From Corythucha ciliata (Eukaryota > Arthropoda > Insecta > Hemiptera > Tingidae), in NCBI GenBank assembly GCA_038030265.1, contig CM075939.1:8661253-8725252 (forward strand): a DNA stretch of 64,000 nucleotides. The letters are read 5' to 3'. The position numbers and the translations under genes are program-made. Under the pieces are notes generated by a model. The model was not told the DNA's origin, searched no databases, and saw nothing but the letters and a program-made list of their open reading frames with translations. Below, one piece after another: positions 1 through 11,790 of this stretch. Every line of letters starts with the position of its first letter. Within the stretch, counting starts at the first letter, position 1.

Positions 1-245
1 CCAATAAGGGCTCATTTGTCTCAGAAAAATATGTATTTTTTTTCGTGTGCTCAAAAAGTAGTGGTCCAATTTGAAATAAGAAAGTTTTGTCAAGTTATCA
101 TATTTCCAGCCGTTTGACAAAAAAAACAATTGCAGATTCGAAAACTGTGTCAAAGATAAGGGGGAGTCTGCTTCCAGCCGTTTTCCCGAATTTCCAATAT
201 TTTAGAAGATAAGGGGGTGGTAAAGTTTATCTGGGCCACCCTGTA

Positions 246-1724
246 CAGGGTGTTTCAGGAGGATCCGGCAATACTTGCACATGGTGTACTACTAAGTAAG
301 GCGAACCAAAATTACTATGTGGACATAGGGTCGCAAACGCTTCGTTTCAGAGTTACAGAGAATTTTGAGTTTTTTAAGCCAAACCACCTCTTTCCCCAGA
401 AAAGCTTTCTTAACGGTCTAGCCGTTCAAGGTAGAACAAAATGAATTACATTTCTGAAAAGAGCGCAAAATTTGACTTTAGAAAACCTAAGAATAACACG
501 CCATAATTTCTTTAAGTACGTCTAGTTATTTTTTGGAAAAATGAAAAAGTGTGACATTGAATTTTTGTGTTTCATTCAGAGGTGAATTACGCTCTATCCG
601 TAATGGGTCGGATATTGTTACGGTATTGTAAAAACATGCCCATTTTGTAAGCTTTCCAATGACGTAAGAAACTTTGAAATTGGTTGGTTTTTTACTGAGA
701 TATCACACTAAAGGATCGGGAAATCGGCGAAAATTGTCGAAATAAGCCACATTGCACCCACTAGGAAAACATCGGGGAACATTTTTTTCAGGCATCACAA
801 TCACCTCATTGAGGTTCATGGATCAAAATAATTTCAGAAAAATCAATGATTCATACCGATCATGATCACCCCCACCCATCCACTCCGCTCATACTATGAA
901 ATAATCGTTCGGAATTGGTTGACAGTTTGCCTTCCATAATTTATTATTTTAATTCAAAATTGTTTTTTCTGGTAAAAATTCACACCATACGCGTGAATAA
1001 ACGCAATTGCCATTCGAAAACGCCTGAGAAATGGTGACGGATGACGAGCTAGTACGAAACTGATCAGATAATTTTAAACAATTATTTGCTTATGGAAGTG
1101 GTGGGGAGGGGATGATGTTCATTGACATTGACCATTGTTTTTTCATTATTAGTTCATTACTTTGTATCATGGGGTGATTGTGATGTCTGAAAAAAATGTT
1201 CCCCTAGTAGGCACAATGAGGCTTATTTTGACGGTTTTCACTGGTTTCCCGAACGTTTAGTGTGATATCTCAGTAAAAATCCAACCAATTTGAAATTGTT
1301 TTTAAGTCATTTGAAAGCTTACAAAATGGGCATGTTTTTACAGAAGCGTAGCAATATCCGTCCCACTATGGAATGAGCAAAATTCTCCTCTGAAAGAAAC
1401 ACGAAAATTCCAAGTCACACTTTTTCGTTGTTTCAAAGAATAACTAGACGTACTTAAAGACAATTATGGCGTGTTATTTACAGATTTTCTAATGTGAAAT
1501 TTTGCGCTCTTTTCAGAAATTTAATTCATTTTGTTCCATCTTGAACGGTTTGTCCGTTAAAACCACTTTTTGTGGGAAAGAGGTGGTTGGGCTTAAAAAC
1601 CACAATATTTTCAGTAACTGTGAAACGAAGCGTTTGCGACCTTATGTCCATATAGTAATTTTGGTTCGCCCTACTTAGTAGTACAACATATGCAAGTATT
1701 GCCGAATCCTCCTGAAACACCCTG
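246..1724. mobile_element. Foldback MITE, Tc1/mariner-like, TA target site
   Basis: Two long arms, about 246-805 and 1171-1724, are imperfect reverse complements around a unique centre of about 365 bp. The outer ends read CAGGGTGTTTCAGGAGGA and its complement, and both are flanked by TA (244-245 and 1725-1726), the target site of Tc1/mariner elements. Short open frames in both arms are mirror images and carry no recognisable transposase, so the element looks non-autonomous. The class is inferred from the TA duplication and end sequence only. Confidence 0.75.
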
Positions 1725-1732
1725 TATATATA

Positions 1733-2346
1733 TAGGGTGCAAAAAAGCGACTGGACAGAGAAAAACCAGTGAAGGGGCAACTGATTTCTGATCGAAATGA
1801 CTATTTGCCCTTTTCCGAAAATCCGCTTTGTTTCCGAGATATCCGCCATTTTCTGATTTTTTCAGAAACAGCTTGTTGCACACGCAGTAATCGATTCAAT
1901 GGCAAAACTGATGAGCCCATTGGAAAAAGCACACAATTTTCTATTTAAAGAGCCTATTTTTATCCAGATTAGACGACATTTACTACGTTTTGAATCAGCT
2001 TATTGGCGAAAAAACGTAATTTTCTGACCACATCACCATATCACCAATACTTCTGGACTTAAGTTTCCTCGCTAATAAGCTAATTCAAAACGTAGTAGAT
2101 GTTGTCTGATCTGAATAAAAATAGGTTCTTTAAATGGAAAATTTTGTGCTCTTTCCAATGGGCTCATCATTTTTGCCATTGCAACAATTATTGCGTGTGC
2201 AGCAAGCTGTTTCTGAAAAAATCAGAAAATGGCGGATATCTCGGAAACAAAGTGGAATTTCGGAAAAGTGCAAATAGTCATTTCGATCAGAAATCAGTTG
2301 CCCCTTCACTGGTTTTTCTCTGTCCAGTCGCTTTTTGTACACCCTG
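1733..2346. mobile_element. Second foldback MITE abutting the first
   Basis: The arms at about 1733-2004 and 2074-2346 are inverted copies around a 69-bp centre. The outer ends are a variant of the first element's end (TAGGGTGCAAAAAAGCG on the left; the complement of CAGGGTGTACAAAAAGCG on the right). TA lies at 1731-1732 and 2347-2348. Only a (TA)n stretch separates it from the previous element, so one probably landed in the TA target of the other. No transposase is encoded. Confidence 0.72.
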
Positions 2347-2348
2347 TA

Positions 2349-2482
2349 TATGAATCCTGGAGACCATTGAATTCGTGTTCTAGAGGTTTTGAAACGTGAA
2401 AAAAACATTACATGACCCATGTTTGCCACCATCACGACGAGACCAACAGTGCATTTTCAGAATGAAATGCACTAAAAGCAGC
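2349..2482 (+). repeat. Dispersed repeat, copy 1
   Basis: About 134 bp closely matches 31546-31681 in the same orientation. It begins with a (TA)n-GAAT stretch and ends near GAATGCACTAAAAGC. The second foldback MITE ends exactly at its TA-rich start, so the MITE appears to have inserted into it. Family unknown. Confidence 0.7.
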
Positions 2483-3741
2483 AAAGTAACTGACATTTCC
2501 GCTGCATTTACTCTCAAGAATAACGATTTACGGCGTTAACATTGTGAGTATAACGGTGGCCTGCTGCGATGAAGAATGGGAAAGCGGTGTTTTAGCGTTG
2601 AGAATTAGGAATTTCAGTTCGCCCGCAGATGATCCAATGTAATTTCCGACTTTAGATCCTCCCCCCCCCCCCCCCACATAACAATTCAAGTTGTGTCGAG
2701 TGGCAAGACCATTTTCTTTGCGGGAGTCTCCACCGCAAGGCCCTTTCCTACAACCCCCCCCCCCCCCACCAGAACTAATCGTCCTTGTAGGCTGAAAAGT
2801 TAGGCAAACCATCCAATCTGGGAAGCTGCGTGAGGCTGTACGATACGACTCCGATAGATTCTCGCGCGGTGCGTTATTTCGCTATTGAAATGATGACCTC
2901 AGCACATCATATTGTTTGTCGCTTGTTATTATCAGTATTTCTTTATTGTCCGGGAAACTAACTTTAGCACGGAGGGAACAAAGATCTTCTTCTGTCAAAC
3001 GACCTCGCTCTTCCAAGTGCTATTGTCATTTAAAAAAACGTCTTTCTGTGTACGTTTCAGTGATGATGCTTCATTTAACGCGGACCTGGGCCTTGAAAAT
3101 TCGCGAAATACGATCATTATTCCCCCTTGTTGTCCCGCATCGACTTACAATTTAATTCGTGGCTTGAAAATGTATACTTTTAATAGCAATTTCGAGCTGC
3201 GGTATTTCCTATGTAATGGGTTGAACCTGACCTTTTTACTCCGCGCCCACGTTATTATTGCATTTCCCCTCCCTCTCCTTACCAGATAAAATTATCTGTA
3301 CACACTTCCACGTATTATTTCATCGGTATTTGAAATAAATAAAATGGAAGCGTGCCCATAAGTTTATATTATACCGGCGTGCCAACGGAGGGACGAGCGC
3401 CCGAAGGGCGTTTGGCGCTTATGTCTTTACCGGTTTTAGGCATTCCCACTGTTCGACTCACAAGGGCAACCGCATAAAGATGACTGTTCCATTTACGAGG
3501 TAGTACACGTCAATTCAGGATGAGGGGGGGAAGGGGTGAGAGAGGGCGTGGTTTCTTCGGCCTTGTTGCCCGCATTCCAAAAAAAAAAAAAAAATTGCTT
3601 TTACAGCATCTCAAGAGTGGACTTCTTGTTTTTCTCGGTGACAAGGTCGCGGTTGTGATGTAATGGTGAGGATGGGGCGAGGAACTCCCCCCCCCCTCTA
3701 TTTTAAGCCTACGAATAAAATAAAATTTGTTATTGTAATAT
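2483..3741. other. Intergenic, no gene recognised
   Basis: Two C homopolymers lie near 2660-2675 and 2755-2768, with an A run near 3580. Short open frames at 2912-3289 match no family I know and show no gene structure. The 3' end of the cuticle gene enters from the right near 3742. Confidence 0.5.
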
Positions 3742-3747
3742 TTTATT
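3742..3747 (-). terminator. Polyadenylation signal of the cuticle protein gene
   Basis: AATAAA on the minus strand, about 163 nt after the stop codon, followed by an A/T-rich stretch. It is the first canonical hexamer downstream of the stop that I found. Confidence 0.55.
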
Positions 3748-3909
3748 TAGAAGTAACACAAAACACTTTATACACAATTCCCTATAAATATGTACACTTT
3801 GGCAGTCTGGAAATTAAAATATGATTGGGGGGTTGTGTCTTTTGAGTGAGGTAGAGGAACGACAAAATGACTTTAAAGGGTCCTCCCACGGTATAAAATA
3901 TCCTCTAAA

Positions 3910-5426
3910 TCACTTCCGTTTACCGGAATAATCGATTGAGTATGAACCGCTAAGATAATCGATGTTTTTCACGGCGGGGTGAGTCGCGTACTGAGCTGGA
4001 TTCAACTGGTAGGGTTGGGCATTGAAGCGGTGATCGGACTGCTGCTGGTAGTAATTCTGCTGGGGTTGGTAGTAGGGCTGGGGTTGATACTGAGGCTGTG
4101 GCTGGTATTGGGGTTGAGGCTGGTACTGAGGCTGGGGTTGATAGTAGGTCTGGGGTTGGGGTTGAGGTTGGTAGTAGGATTTTTGAGGTTGAGGCTGAGG
4201 CTGGGGTTGGGGTTGGTAGTAGGATTTCTGCGGCTGAGGCTGAGCTTTGTAAGTCTGCAAAAAACAAAAAAAACACGGAATTAAGCGTTATTATTACAAT
4301 TATTCAACTCTTAAACCTGAAAGAAACCAACCTGAGTGTTCTTAGCGTTGTATTTGTCGTCCTTGTAATAAATACTGGGATCTTCCCTGTATTGGCCGTC
4401 GTCCTCTTGACCTTCAGGCAGGGGTGAGGCTGAGTTCTGTGTCAACGTCGGTGGAGGCACATTAATGTCACTACCAGCTGGCTCGAATCCTCTCCTGGAT
4501 GCACCGTACTCTACTTCCCTAACCTTTAAAAACGACCCGAATTTTTTTTCATTTTGATGACCATCAACGAATGTCTTATAAAAAAAGCCGTACTTTTCCC
4601 GTGTCATCAACGTAGCCGTACTTGCCGTACACCTCTCCAGTTTGATATTTTGTTTCAATCTTGAACGAACCATCAGCCGCTTCGTATCCATAAGAGTACG
4701 ATCCGTCTTCATTGTGTCGATTAATTTGTTTGAGGATCGGCACCGGTGTAGTGTACTGTTGAGCCCAAGCTGTCCCCAAAATGAGGAAGCAAGCTGCTAG
4801 TAGCTGTTGACAAAGGAAAGAAAAAGTTTGTTTTTAAAAAAATGAGACTAATATACGCGTTATGCTGGGCACGTTTCTTTCCAAGTTGCATCGCGTTGGT
4901 CATTAATTACGAAATGGACAGTGTCAACACCATTTCAATAATTTAACCTGATTAAAAGGAATCACTTTCACTTACAAATGAATTGAAATGTATCGCACAA
5001 ATAACCCCCCTCCCCTCCCCCGTAATCCCAGCAACAATAAATTTCAAGGTTAATTAATTCCGTAAAGAATGCGCGCCTTCCTATTTTCTTTTCGCCCGGC
5101 TTCCTGTAGACCACTCCCAGGCAACTTATTACTATTTATTTTCACCTAAGTGTAAGAAAATAATTATTTAAGACTGGAGTCGGAATAAGTAAGTTCAAGC
5201 CCTGACCTCTCCGACGCAGAAGAGTTGCCCCCCTCCCCACCGTTTCTAAGCTTTGAAACACTTCTAGCATTCATTAAATTTTGACACTTTCAAGTTTTTA
5301 CGACAGTCAATTCATGTAATTAAATGTGTTTAGATCGTGGCACGCGTAATTAAACTTCGGCGCGCGCGTTAAAAACCGTATATTAATAAGATTTTCCGTG
5401 TGTCTACTTACTGTGTATGTTCTCAT
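3910..5426 (-). CDS. RR-1 type cuticular protein (chitin_bind_4) with Q/P/Y-rich tail
   Basis: Secreted structural protein of the exoskeleton that binds chitin through the Rebers-Riddiford domain. Exons on the minus strand: 5426-5412 (MRTYT), 4803-4594, 4523-4332 and 4254-3910. All junctions are phase 0 with GT-AG borders; introns are about 607, 70 and 77 bp. The product is 253 aa. A tiny first exon that splits the signal peptide is typical of insect cuticle protein genes. Residues 1-19 are the signal peptide, with cleavage expected after AWA. The RR-1 domain spans about 37-92, from EDGSYSYGYEAADG to GYVDDTGKVREVEYG and GFEPAG. Residues 93-139 are acidic and polar, and about 140-240 is a repetitive YYQPQPQ tail, probably an extensible or cross-linking segment with tyrosines. 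Within the motif, the usual TADENGF reads GASRRGF, a charge change. No frame break is seen. Which cuticle it serves cannot be told from sequence. Confidence 0.95.
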
Positions 5427-5487
5427 GCCGACTATACGTCCACGTCTGCTGCTGTTCGAAATCGTTTTTAAGTCTCTCAGGAACGGA

Positions 5488-5527
5488 AAGCCAGTCTGAT
5501 GCAAGGGTGTTATATATAGGCTAGTGT
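5488..5527 (-). promoter_or_regulatory. Core promoter of the cuticle protein gene
   Basis: On the minus strand TATATATAA (5518-5510) lies about 85-90 nt upstream of the ATG at 5426. An initiator-like TCAGACT sits at 5499-5493. The TATA-to-initiator spacing (about 21 nt) is shorter than usual, so the true start may be some 5-10 nt further downstream. Confidence 0.5.
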
Positions 5528-6148
5528 CACCCCACCTGTGGTAAGTACGCGGGGTGCGCTTTTTTCCACTCACACTCACTCTCTCTCCCCCCTGTGAATC
5601 ACCGACAAAGGAACGTGGTGGTGCTTCTAAAGTCATCAAGAAGGGAATCAGTTTGAATATTATTTTGAGATAGGTATTGAACAAAAATGACGTCAATTAT
5701 GGAAAACTCCTTCGTCCTAGACCCTCCCCCCACCTCTTTCACACTGAATTTTCACTTGTTTATACGTTATTTAACGTTTTGAACCGTTATTTAATCAATG
5801 AATTTGTCAATGGACGAAATATCTTGGACCAGTCGCCCGGAGGGGTGTATTTTTTACAGTGTCATAATCACATTTAAAAACAACAAAAATTCCTAAAATC
5901 TGAATAATATGAATTTGTTCACACACAAAAAAAAAACTGGAAATTGTGCCGCGGAATGTCGTAAATATAAAGTTTCTGGGTCGAATACTCAATTTTATAA
6001 CAAGTTGTCCGCATTGAGACTCAAGAAAAACTGTCCCCCCCCCCCAGCGTGGTTCATACGAGCAATTGCCACAGCAGCTCTTTAAGATTCCTTAAGATCT
6101 ACAGGAGGCGCACGCTTGTTGGCGAAGAGACAGGATTTATTAAGTCCC
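5528..6148. other. Intergenic upstream of the cuticle gene
   Basis: No coding region recognised. It contains CT-rich tracts near 5580-5590, a C run near 6036-6046 and A/T-rich DNA. It may hold upstream control sequence of the cuticle gene, but nothing specific can be identified. Confidence 0.4.
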
Positions 6149-6447
6149 CAGTGGCGGAAAAACGCCTGTCGGGACCCGGGGCGGAAATCTAACTAGCAAA
6201 ACACGGATACTAAACAGTATGGTGACTTCATGGCTCAAAAGGCCTAAAAAGTTTGGTAAATGATCCTACGAGAAGCGTTAAACAATCGGAGACGTGTATT
6301 GATCATGTTTTCAATGTAAGTATGATTGTAACATTGAAGTTATTGATGCTGATGTCACAGATCACTGCTTGTTTATGTTAAAAATACGTTTTGAATCTCC
6401 CGGTGTGCTCGACAGCCCTAAGTTTGGAGCAGGGGGGGGGGGCAAGA

Positions 6448-6645
6448 TACTTGAGTATTTAAAATACTTTGTATTTTAAATACAAAATACGTATTTTGTA
6501 ATTGTATTTAAATACTTTTGGAAAAGTATTTGTATTTCTGTATTTAAAATACATTTTTGAAAGTATTTTGGGCTTTGTATTTGAAATACATTTTCAGAAG
6601 TATTTTGTATTTCACACTCAACGAAAATACAAAATACAAATACTT
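6448..6645. repeat. A/T-rich palindromic repeat (TATTTTGTATTTAAATAC type)
   Basis: About 200 bp consist of alternating TATTTAAAATAC / GTATTTTGTATTT motifs, both orientations intermixed, just after an 11-G run. Similar TATTTAAAATAC sequences occur at ends of some insect DNA transposons, but no second end is identified here. Confidence 0.55.
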
Positions 6646-6949
6646 TTAATTTCAACGTTCTTTAGTTTCCACTTCTTCGCCCCCATTCACCAGTATAACC
6701 TAACTTAGTGACACCATATTTGGCACAAAAACCCGGTGTAATAACAGCCTTCGATTGACGTTTTCATTTTTCGAAAACGTGGAGAGGGAAGGGTAGTCAT
6801 GGTGGGAGGAGGAAGTTCCGAATTCCTTGTTAGCACAACTGCCGCACAATTGATGCTAGCGGATGGAAACTTGGCACAAAAATGGATCATTCAGAGAGCC
6901 CTAGCCTACAAGTACACAAAGCTGTACAAGTAAACAAAACTCGTGGCAA

Positions 6950-9040
6950 TTATTGCGAAAAACAACGCTAATTCGAGTTTAAACTGGACCAAAATGGCAA
7001 ATTCACAACTCAAATGGCGAAAAAACGCCTTATAATAAAATAAAATAAAAAAAAATAATAAAAAATGTGCTAATTCGCTGCAAAATTATCAGAAAACGCT
7101 ATTTCACAGCTGAAATGAAGAAAAATCAATAATTCGCGGCTGAAATTGAGAAAACGAAAATCTGTATAGCTTCTGAAAGAATCGAGGCTCAAACTGAGAA
7201 ACAGCGCTAATCAGTAGAAAAAAATTGCTCACGCGGGCTAAAACCTAAAAAAACTACGCGCCTAGAATAGACAAAAATATTAATTAGCGGGGCCAAATTT
7301 AAGAAAAACACTAATTTTCAACTCAAACTAAGAAAAAATTGCTAATTGGCTGCGAAAAAATGGCTAAACTGCAGCTGAAAATGAGGAAAACGCCAAACAA
7401 ACGAAAGAATCCCTACTGCACTGATAAAATTGATTAAAAGCGCTAACCCGTGGCCAAAATTGGTTAAAGTTGTAGCGTGCCAACAGCTAACAAACCTCAA
7501 TTTTTATTTTTAAAAATAACAAAATATTATGTTAAAAAAACAACACAAGTCAGTTTGATCGCGAGTTCGTATTTTCCCAATTTTTCATTGTCGTTATAAA
7601 AAAGATCTCTAAATTTTTCGTTGGCCGTTATTTTGTATACCGAAGATAGCGCAACCCACAAAGTCACTAAACCTTGAAAAATTGACAAAACGCAAATGCG
7701 TAGCTCATGTTCGAGGCTAAAACTAAACAATGAACGCTAATCCATAGCAAAAATTTAAGGAAAAACGCCAACGTGGGACTGAAGTGTAAAAAAAACAAAA
7801 AAAAACAGCTAATATTGAAAAATTCACTGTAATTAGCCTGTCATAAATAAATAAAAACTCTCGTTTTCAGCTCAAATTGGGAAAAAGTGTTTTTCCCGGC
7901 TAAAATTTGAGGAAATGACGAATTCGTGACTGAAAAATTAAGGTAATTCGCGAATTCACAGATTATAGAAACGCTTCAAAGCAGCTAAAGTTGAAAAAAA
8001 CGCGAATTTACGGCTAAAATTGAGGTAAACGGCAAAGTCATGGTTATAAGTAAAAGAAAAAACACTGATTCACGGCTAAAACTGAGATGAAGCCCTATTC
8101 TACATATAATTAAAATTGAAAAAAATTGCTAATGCGGTGCCAAAATGTAAAAGAACCCGCCAATTTGCGGCTAATATAAAGAAAATCAGTAATTATTCTG
8201 GCTAGAATAAAGAGAAAAGTTAATTTTCAGCCTAAATTGAAACAAAAAGTGCTAATTCACTGTCAAAAATGGAAGAATTGCCGATTTGCAGTAAAAATAT
8301 GGGAAAACGCCAATTCGTGGCTAAAATGAACAAAATTCGCTAATACACGGGCTAGAAATAGCTACTGCACTGCTAAAATTACGAAAAAGCGCTAATTTAC
8401 GGCTAAAATTGAGACAAATTTAAAATTGCGTAAAAAATTGGAAATACGTTAATTCCCGGCTTCCTCGGGAGACTTTGAGGCTGAAATTGAGAAAAAGCGC
8501 TAATTTATGGCTATGAGTGAAAAACTCGCAAATTCGCGGCTAAAACTGAGACGAAATCGCTATTCCGCAGAGTATGGTTGCTGTGAACAAAAAATGCTAA
8601 TTTGTGGTAAACATTTCGAGAATTTTATGGCTAATATTGAGTAATTTTCAGCTCATACTGAGTAAACTGCTAGAAAAAATCGCTAATTTGCAGCTAAAAA
8701 TGTGGAAAACGCCAACTCGAGGAAAGTTAAAGAAACATCGCTGATTCACAGGATACCAAATCTACTTTGCTGCTAAAGTTGGGGAAAAGCGCATATTTAT
8801 GTCTTTATTGTTGGGGGGGGGGATTACCCCGCTAATCAGTTGCTAATTTGCGGCGAAAAGCGCTAATTTGCTGTTAAAGTTGACAAAAAGCACTCATTCG
8901 TTGCTAAAATGGAGAAATTCGCAGTTTAAACTTGGCATAAGCGCAGTTTAGAGGATAGACTGTGGAAATAGCGGTAATTTGCCTACAATATATGGAAAAG
9001 GCCATGGCTAAAATTAGGAAAAGGCCTTAGAGGTTACCAA
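6950..9040 (+). repeat. Satellite family A array (about 30-bp unit)
   Basis: Dozens of degenerate copies of a unit of about 30 bp, with core CGGCTAAAATTGAG joined through AAAAAGC to a GCTAATTC half. Copies differ by many substitutions and small indels, so the array is old or poorly homogenised. The same family recurs in both orientations at about ten places in the window. Confidence 0.85.
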
Positions 9041-9121
9041 TAGAGGTTTTATGCACAGTTGGAGACTTTTAGGGGCCTCTTGAAGATTTCCGCCCCGGGC
9101 CCCGATATAGGTCCACCAGTG

Positions 9122-10435
9122 ACCTCACCTCCTTTTCAGCTCACGATCCACCTCGTGGTGATCGCCTCGTACTTCGAGTCGAGGGAGGTGCGGCTCCGCT
9201 ACGGTAGTGAGGAGGTGCGGGAACCTCTCACCAGAGGTTGCCCGCAGGGGTCGGTTCTCTCGGCTGCTTTGTGGAACCTTCTCTTTGCCGCCCTTTTGTG
9301 GCTTTTGCAGGGGGAGGGTTTCGAGGGAGTGGCGTACGTGGACAACCTTGTGGTTGTTGTCGCGGCGCGCTCCCGGGACGAGGCCGGTGGGGAGATCGAT
9401 CGGCTGTTGCGGGTCGTGGACGAATGGTGCGGGGCGGTCAAACTGGCTCTCGCTGTGCCGAAGACCCAAATGGTCCTAATGCGGGGTCGTCTCTCGCAGG
9501 GTAGCCCCCTGGTGGTGCGCTATCGGGGATCACGCCTTGTGGGGGAACGGCAGGGCCGCTACCTAGGGGTCGAGATTAACCCGGGGAGGACAGCGACCCC
9601 GCAGCTAGAGGCGGTTGCGGGGAAGCTAGAGAGGACCTTTGCCCTCTTTAGGTCGGTGGGGGGAAACGTATGGGGCACGAACTTCCACTGCCGAGCTCGT
9701 TACTTCAGGGCGGTATTCCTACCGACCCTGCTGTACGGTGCAACGTGGTGGTGGCACCGGCCCACGAAAGCTCAGAGGGCGAAGGTCCTCAGCTTGCAGC
9801 GACAGGCCTTGGTAAGGGTGACCATGGCGTACCGGACTGTCAGTTCCGACGCGCTTCAGGTGCTGGCGGGGATACCTCCTGCGGACCTCCTGCTCGACGC
9901 ATGGGTTCACGGGCGCCGCCTGGTTCAGGGAAACTTGGACTGGGTACGGTGCCGTGAAGATTGGGCAGAGCGCCTCGGTCTCTTGGCCGAGGAGTGGGTG
10001 GCCGCATGAGGCCTCCGCCTCCTTGACGACCTAGTCGTTGAGGCTTGGCAGGCGCGTTGGACTTACAGTTCAACGGGTAGGCGTACATTCGGGTTCGTGC
10101 CCGAGGTTCGGACGAGACTGGCAGCGGCCAAGTGGTTCACCCTTGAGCACGCTGCCATGCAAATCCTGACTGGACACGGCTCGTTTAACGCCAAGTTGTG
10201 GTTCTTCCGGCGGCGGGACTCTCCAACATGCCCTTGTGGTGTCGAGGAGGAGACCGCCGACCATGTGCTTCGCCGCTGCAGCCTCCACGGGGATCTGCGG
10301 CGGGCGACATGGGGGAGTGGAGGCCCACCGGAAGACTCGGCTCTTGTCCGAGACCGGCGGGCGTATGGCCGCCTTCTGGCCTTCTCCCGCTCCTGGCTGG
10401 AGCGAAGAGGGCTGGGACCGGCCATGCTTCAGTAG
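9122..10435 (+). pseudogene. Broken reverse transcriptase ORF (R1-like LINE)
   Basis: One reading frame shows reverse transcriptase block 5 (RGCPQGSVLS), a catalytic box reading YVDN at about 9337 where YADD is expected, a connection region (YLGVEINPG) and a thumb-like region. A TGA at 10007-10009 interrupts the frame; it resumes unchanged at 10010 through CPCGVEEETADHVLRRC, the C-terminal Cys/His motif of such ORF2 proteins, and stops at 10433-10435. Loss of the second catalytic aspartate (D to N), the in-frame stop and the missing 5' half make it non-functional. Base composition is far more GC-rich than its surroundings, which marks it as an insertion. Confidence 0.85.
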
Positions 10436-10690
10436 GGTTCCCTACTCGGGCAACCCGGGCAGGGTTCTCTTCCCTGTCCGGTTTCGGTCCATGGCGGAAG
10501 CCAGCATCCTCAGCTCAAAAGACCCACCTCCGCGTGGTCTCTCTCGGGCGCGGCTGGCTGGCCAGCAGCCGTGGCTAACGGGTTGAGCTGAGCGATGGGA
10601 CCGACTGTCTGTTGCGGTATCCGGGCCAAAGATGGGGTACAGGCCAGGTAAAGGCCTGCAAAAAGGTCTAGGTACTGGCCACATCTTAAG
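9122..10690 (+). mobile_element. LINE fragment, R1-like, 5'-truncated
   Basis: A GC-rich block sharply different from the A/T-rich satellite on its left. It encodes the second half of a reverse transcriptase and the C-terminal region of a LINE ORF2, then a non-coding tail to about 10690 that ends at a (GA)n run beside another LINE. The 5' part, including endonuclease and the first RT blocks, is missing. Clade assignment is from the look of the protein only. Confidence 0.75.
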
Positions 10691-11790
10691 GAGTTCCGCA
10701 GAGAGAGAGAGAGAGAGTCAACGAAGGTTTCAAAATATTTATAGGAAAGTTGGAAAATGTCCTTGAAAATTCGAAAAAAATTCCACCGGAAATGAGCAAA
10801 AGCAAGGCAAAATTTTCTTCAAAATTTAAACCGTGGATCACTGAAAGTTTAGTCAAACGTATCAAAAGAAAAAATAAGCTATACGGTAAAACCAAAAAAT
10901 TTTCGAATAATGTATCTCTAAAAGAGGCATATATTTCATTTAGAAATAAGTTTAAAAGGGAGATTTCTGCGGCTCATTCAGCATATTATTCCAAAGTATT
11001 CGAAAATTGTGAAGGAGACAGTAGAAAGCAACGGAAAGTCGCAAACTCACTGACAGGGAGAAAGCAATGTAAACGGCAATTTAGTGAACTTAAATGTAGA
11101 GGTGAGATTGTTACTGGAAGCAAAAACATTGCACTGGGTGCAATTGGGGGGAGGAATTGTATTAGAATGGTTTAAAAGCTATCTAATGGATCGCAGGCAG
11201 AGTGTTCATATTGGAGATTCATTTAGTTGTGATAGCATTGTGAACATCGGTGTTCCACAGGGTTCAGTTTTGGGACCCCTCCTATTCTTACTTTACATCA
11301 ATGACCTGTGTTGTCATGATTTTCGGGGTGATGTGGTTGTTTTCGCAGACGATAAAGCTTTAAGGTACTTAAATTGTGATGTTGAAGCGTTGCGAAAAGA
11401 TATGAAGATTGATTTGGACTTTCTATCCCTGTGGTTTGATTAAAATAAATTAAAGTTAAGTGAAAAGGCAAAGAGCCTATTTTTCGATTTAAGTGGAAAG
11501 AGTAGTCCAGGAGGGGTTGTTAAGCACCACGAAATAACATGTTTAGAAAGAAGGAGAAGCTGCACTGCAAATTGTACTGTTATAGATAACGTCAATAGTT
11601 TTAAATACCTTGGGATATTAATAGATTCTAAATTATCATGGAAGGATCACCTACTTTTTGTGTCAAATCGAGTTAGAGTATTTCATTAGTAATAAGTGTG
11701 ATTTAAATTTTCTATTGAAATTTTATTATGCAATGATACACTCTGTGCTGGAGTACGGCTTGGTTTGTTGGGGAGGAGCGAATCGGCGAT
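10691..11790 (+). pseudogene. Broken LINE ORF2 fragment (CR1/Jockey-like)
   Basis: A/T-rich coding remains, unlike the neighbouring GC-rich LINE. Residues from 10750 show the linker that follows the endonuclease (KPWITESLVKRIKRKNKLY), then a jump with internal deletion to reverse transcriptase blocks GVPQGSVLGPLLFLLYIND (about 11251-11307) and FADDKAL (11342 on), where FADDTAL is usual. After a stop at 11441, a shifted reading continues with FKYLGILIDSKLSW (about 11600) and SVLEYGLVCWG. The fragment ends where satellite A resumes near 11790. The frame is broken several times. Clade uncertain. Confidence 0.75.

Larger units (their letters stand above)
6149..9121. mobile_element. hAT-like element with satellite interior
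   Basis: The left end (6149 on, CAGTGGCGG, then a CCCGGGGCGGAAATCT block) and the right end (9084-9121, AGATTTCCGCCCCGGGCC, then CCACCAGTG) form an inverted repeat of about 38-40 bp. The same left end occurs at 61078. The CAGTGG-type terminus is usual for hAT elements. No matching 8-bp duplication flanks it (left taagtccc, right acctcacc), so one flank may be rearranged; a LINE fragment starts directly at the right end. The interior is an A/T-rich repeat (6448-6645) and a long satellite array (about 6950-9040). No transposase is visible. Confidence 0.6.

Noticed and set aside
217..444. 75-codon open frame and its mirror copies at 1526-1883 and 2099-2435
   Set aside because: They are inverted copies inside the foldback elements with no known domain.
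2912..3289. 125-codon open frame on the plus strand
   Set aside because: No domain, no signal or splice structure, and a second overlapping frame of similar quality.
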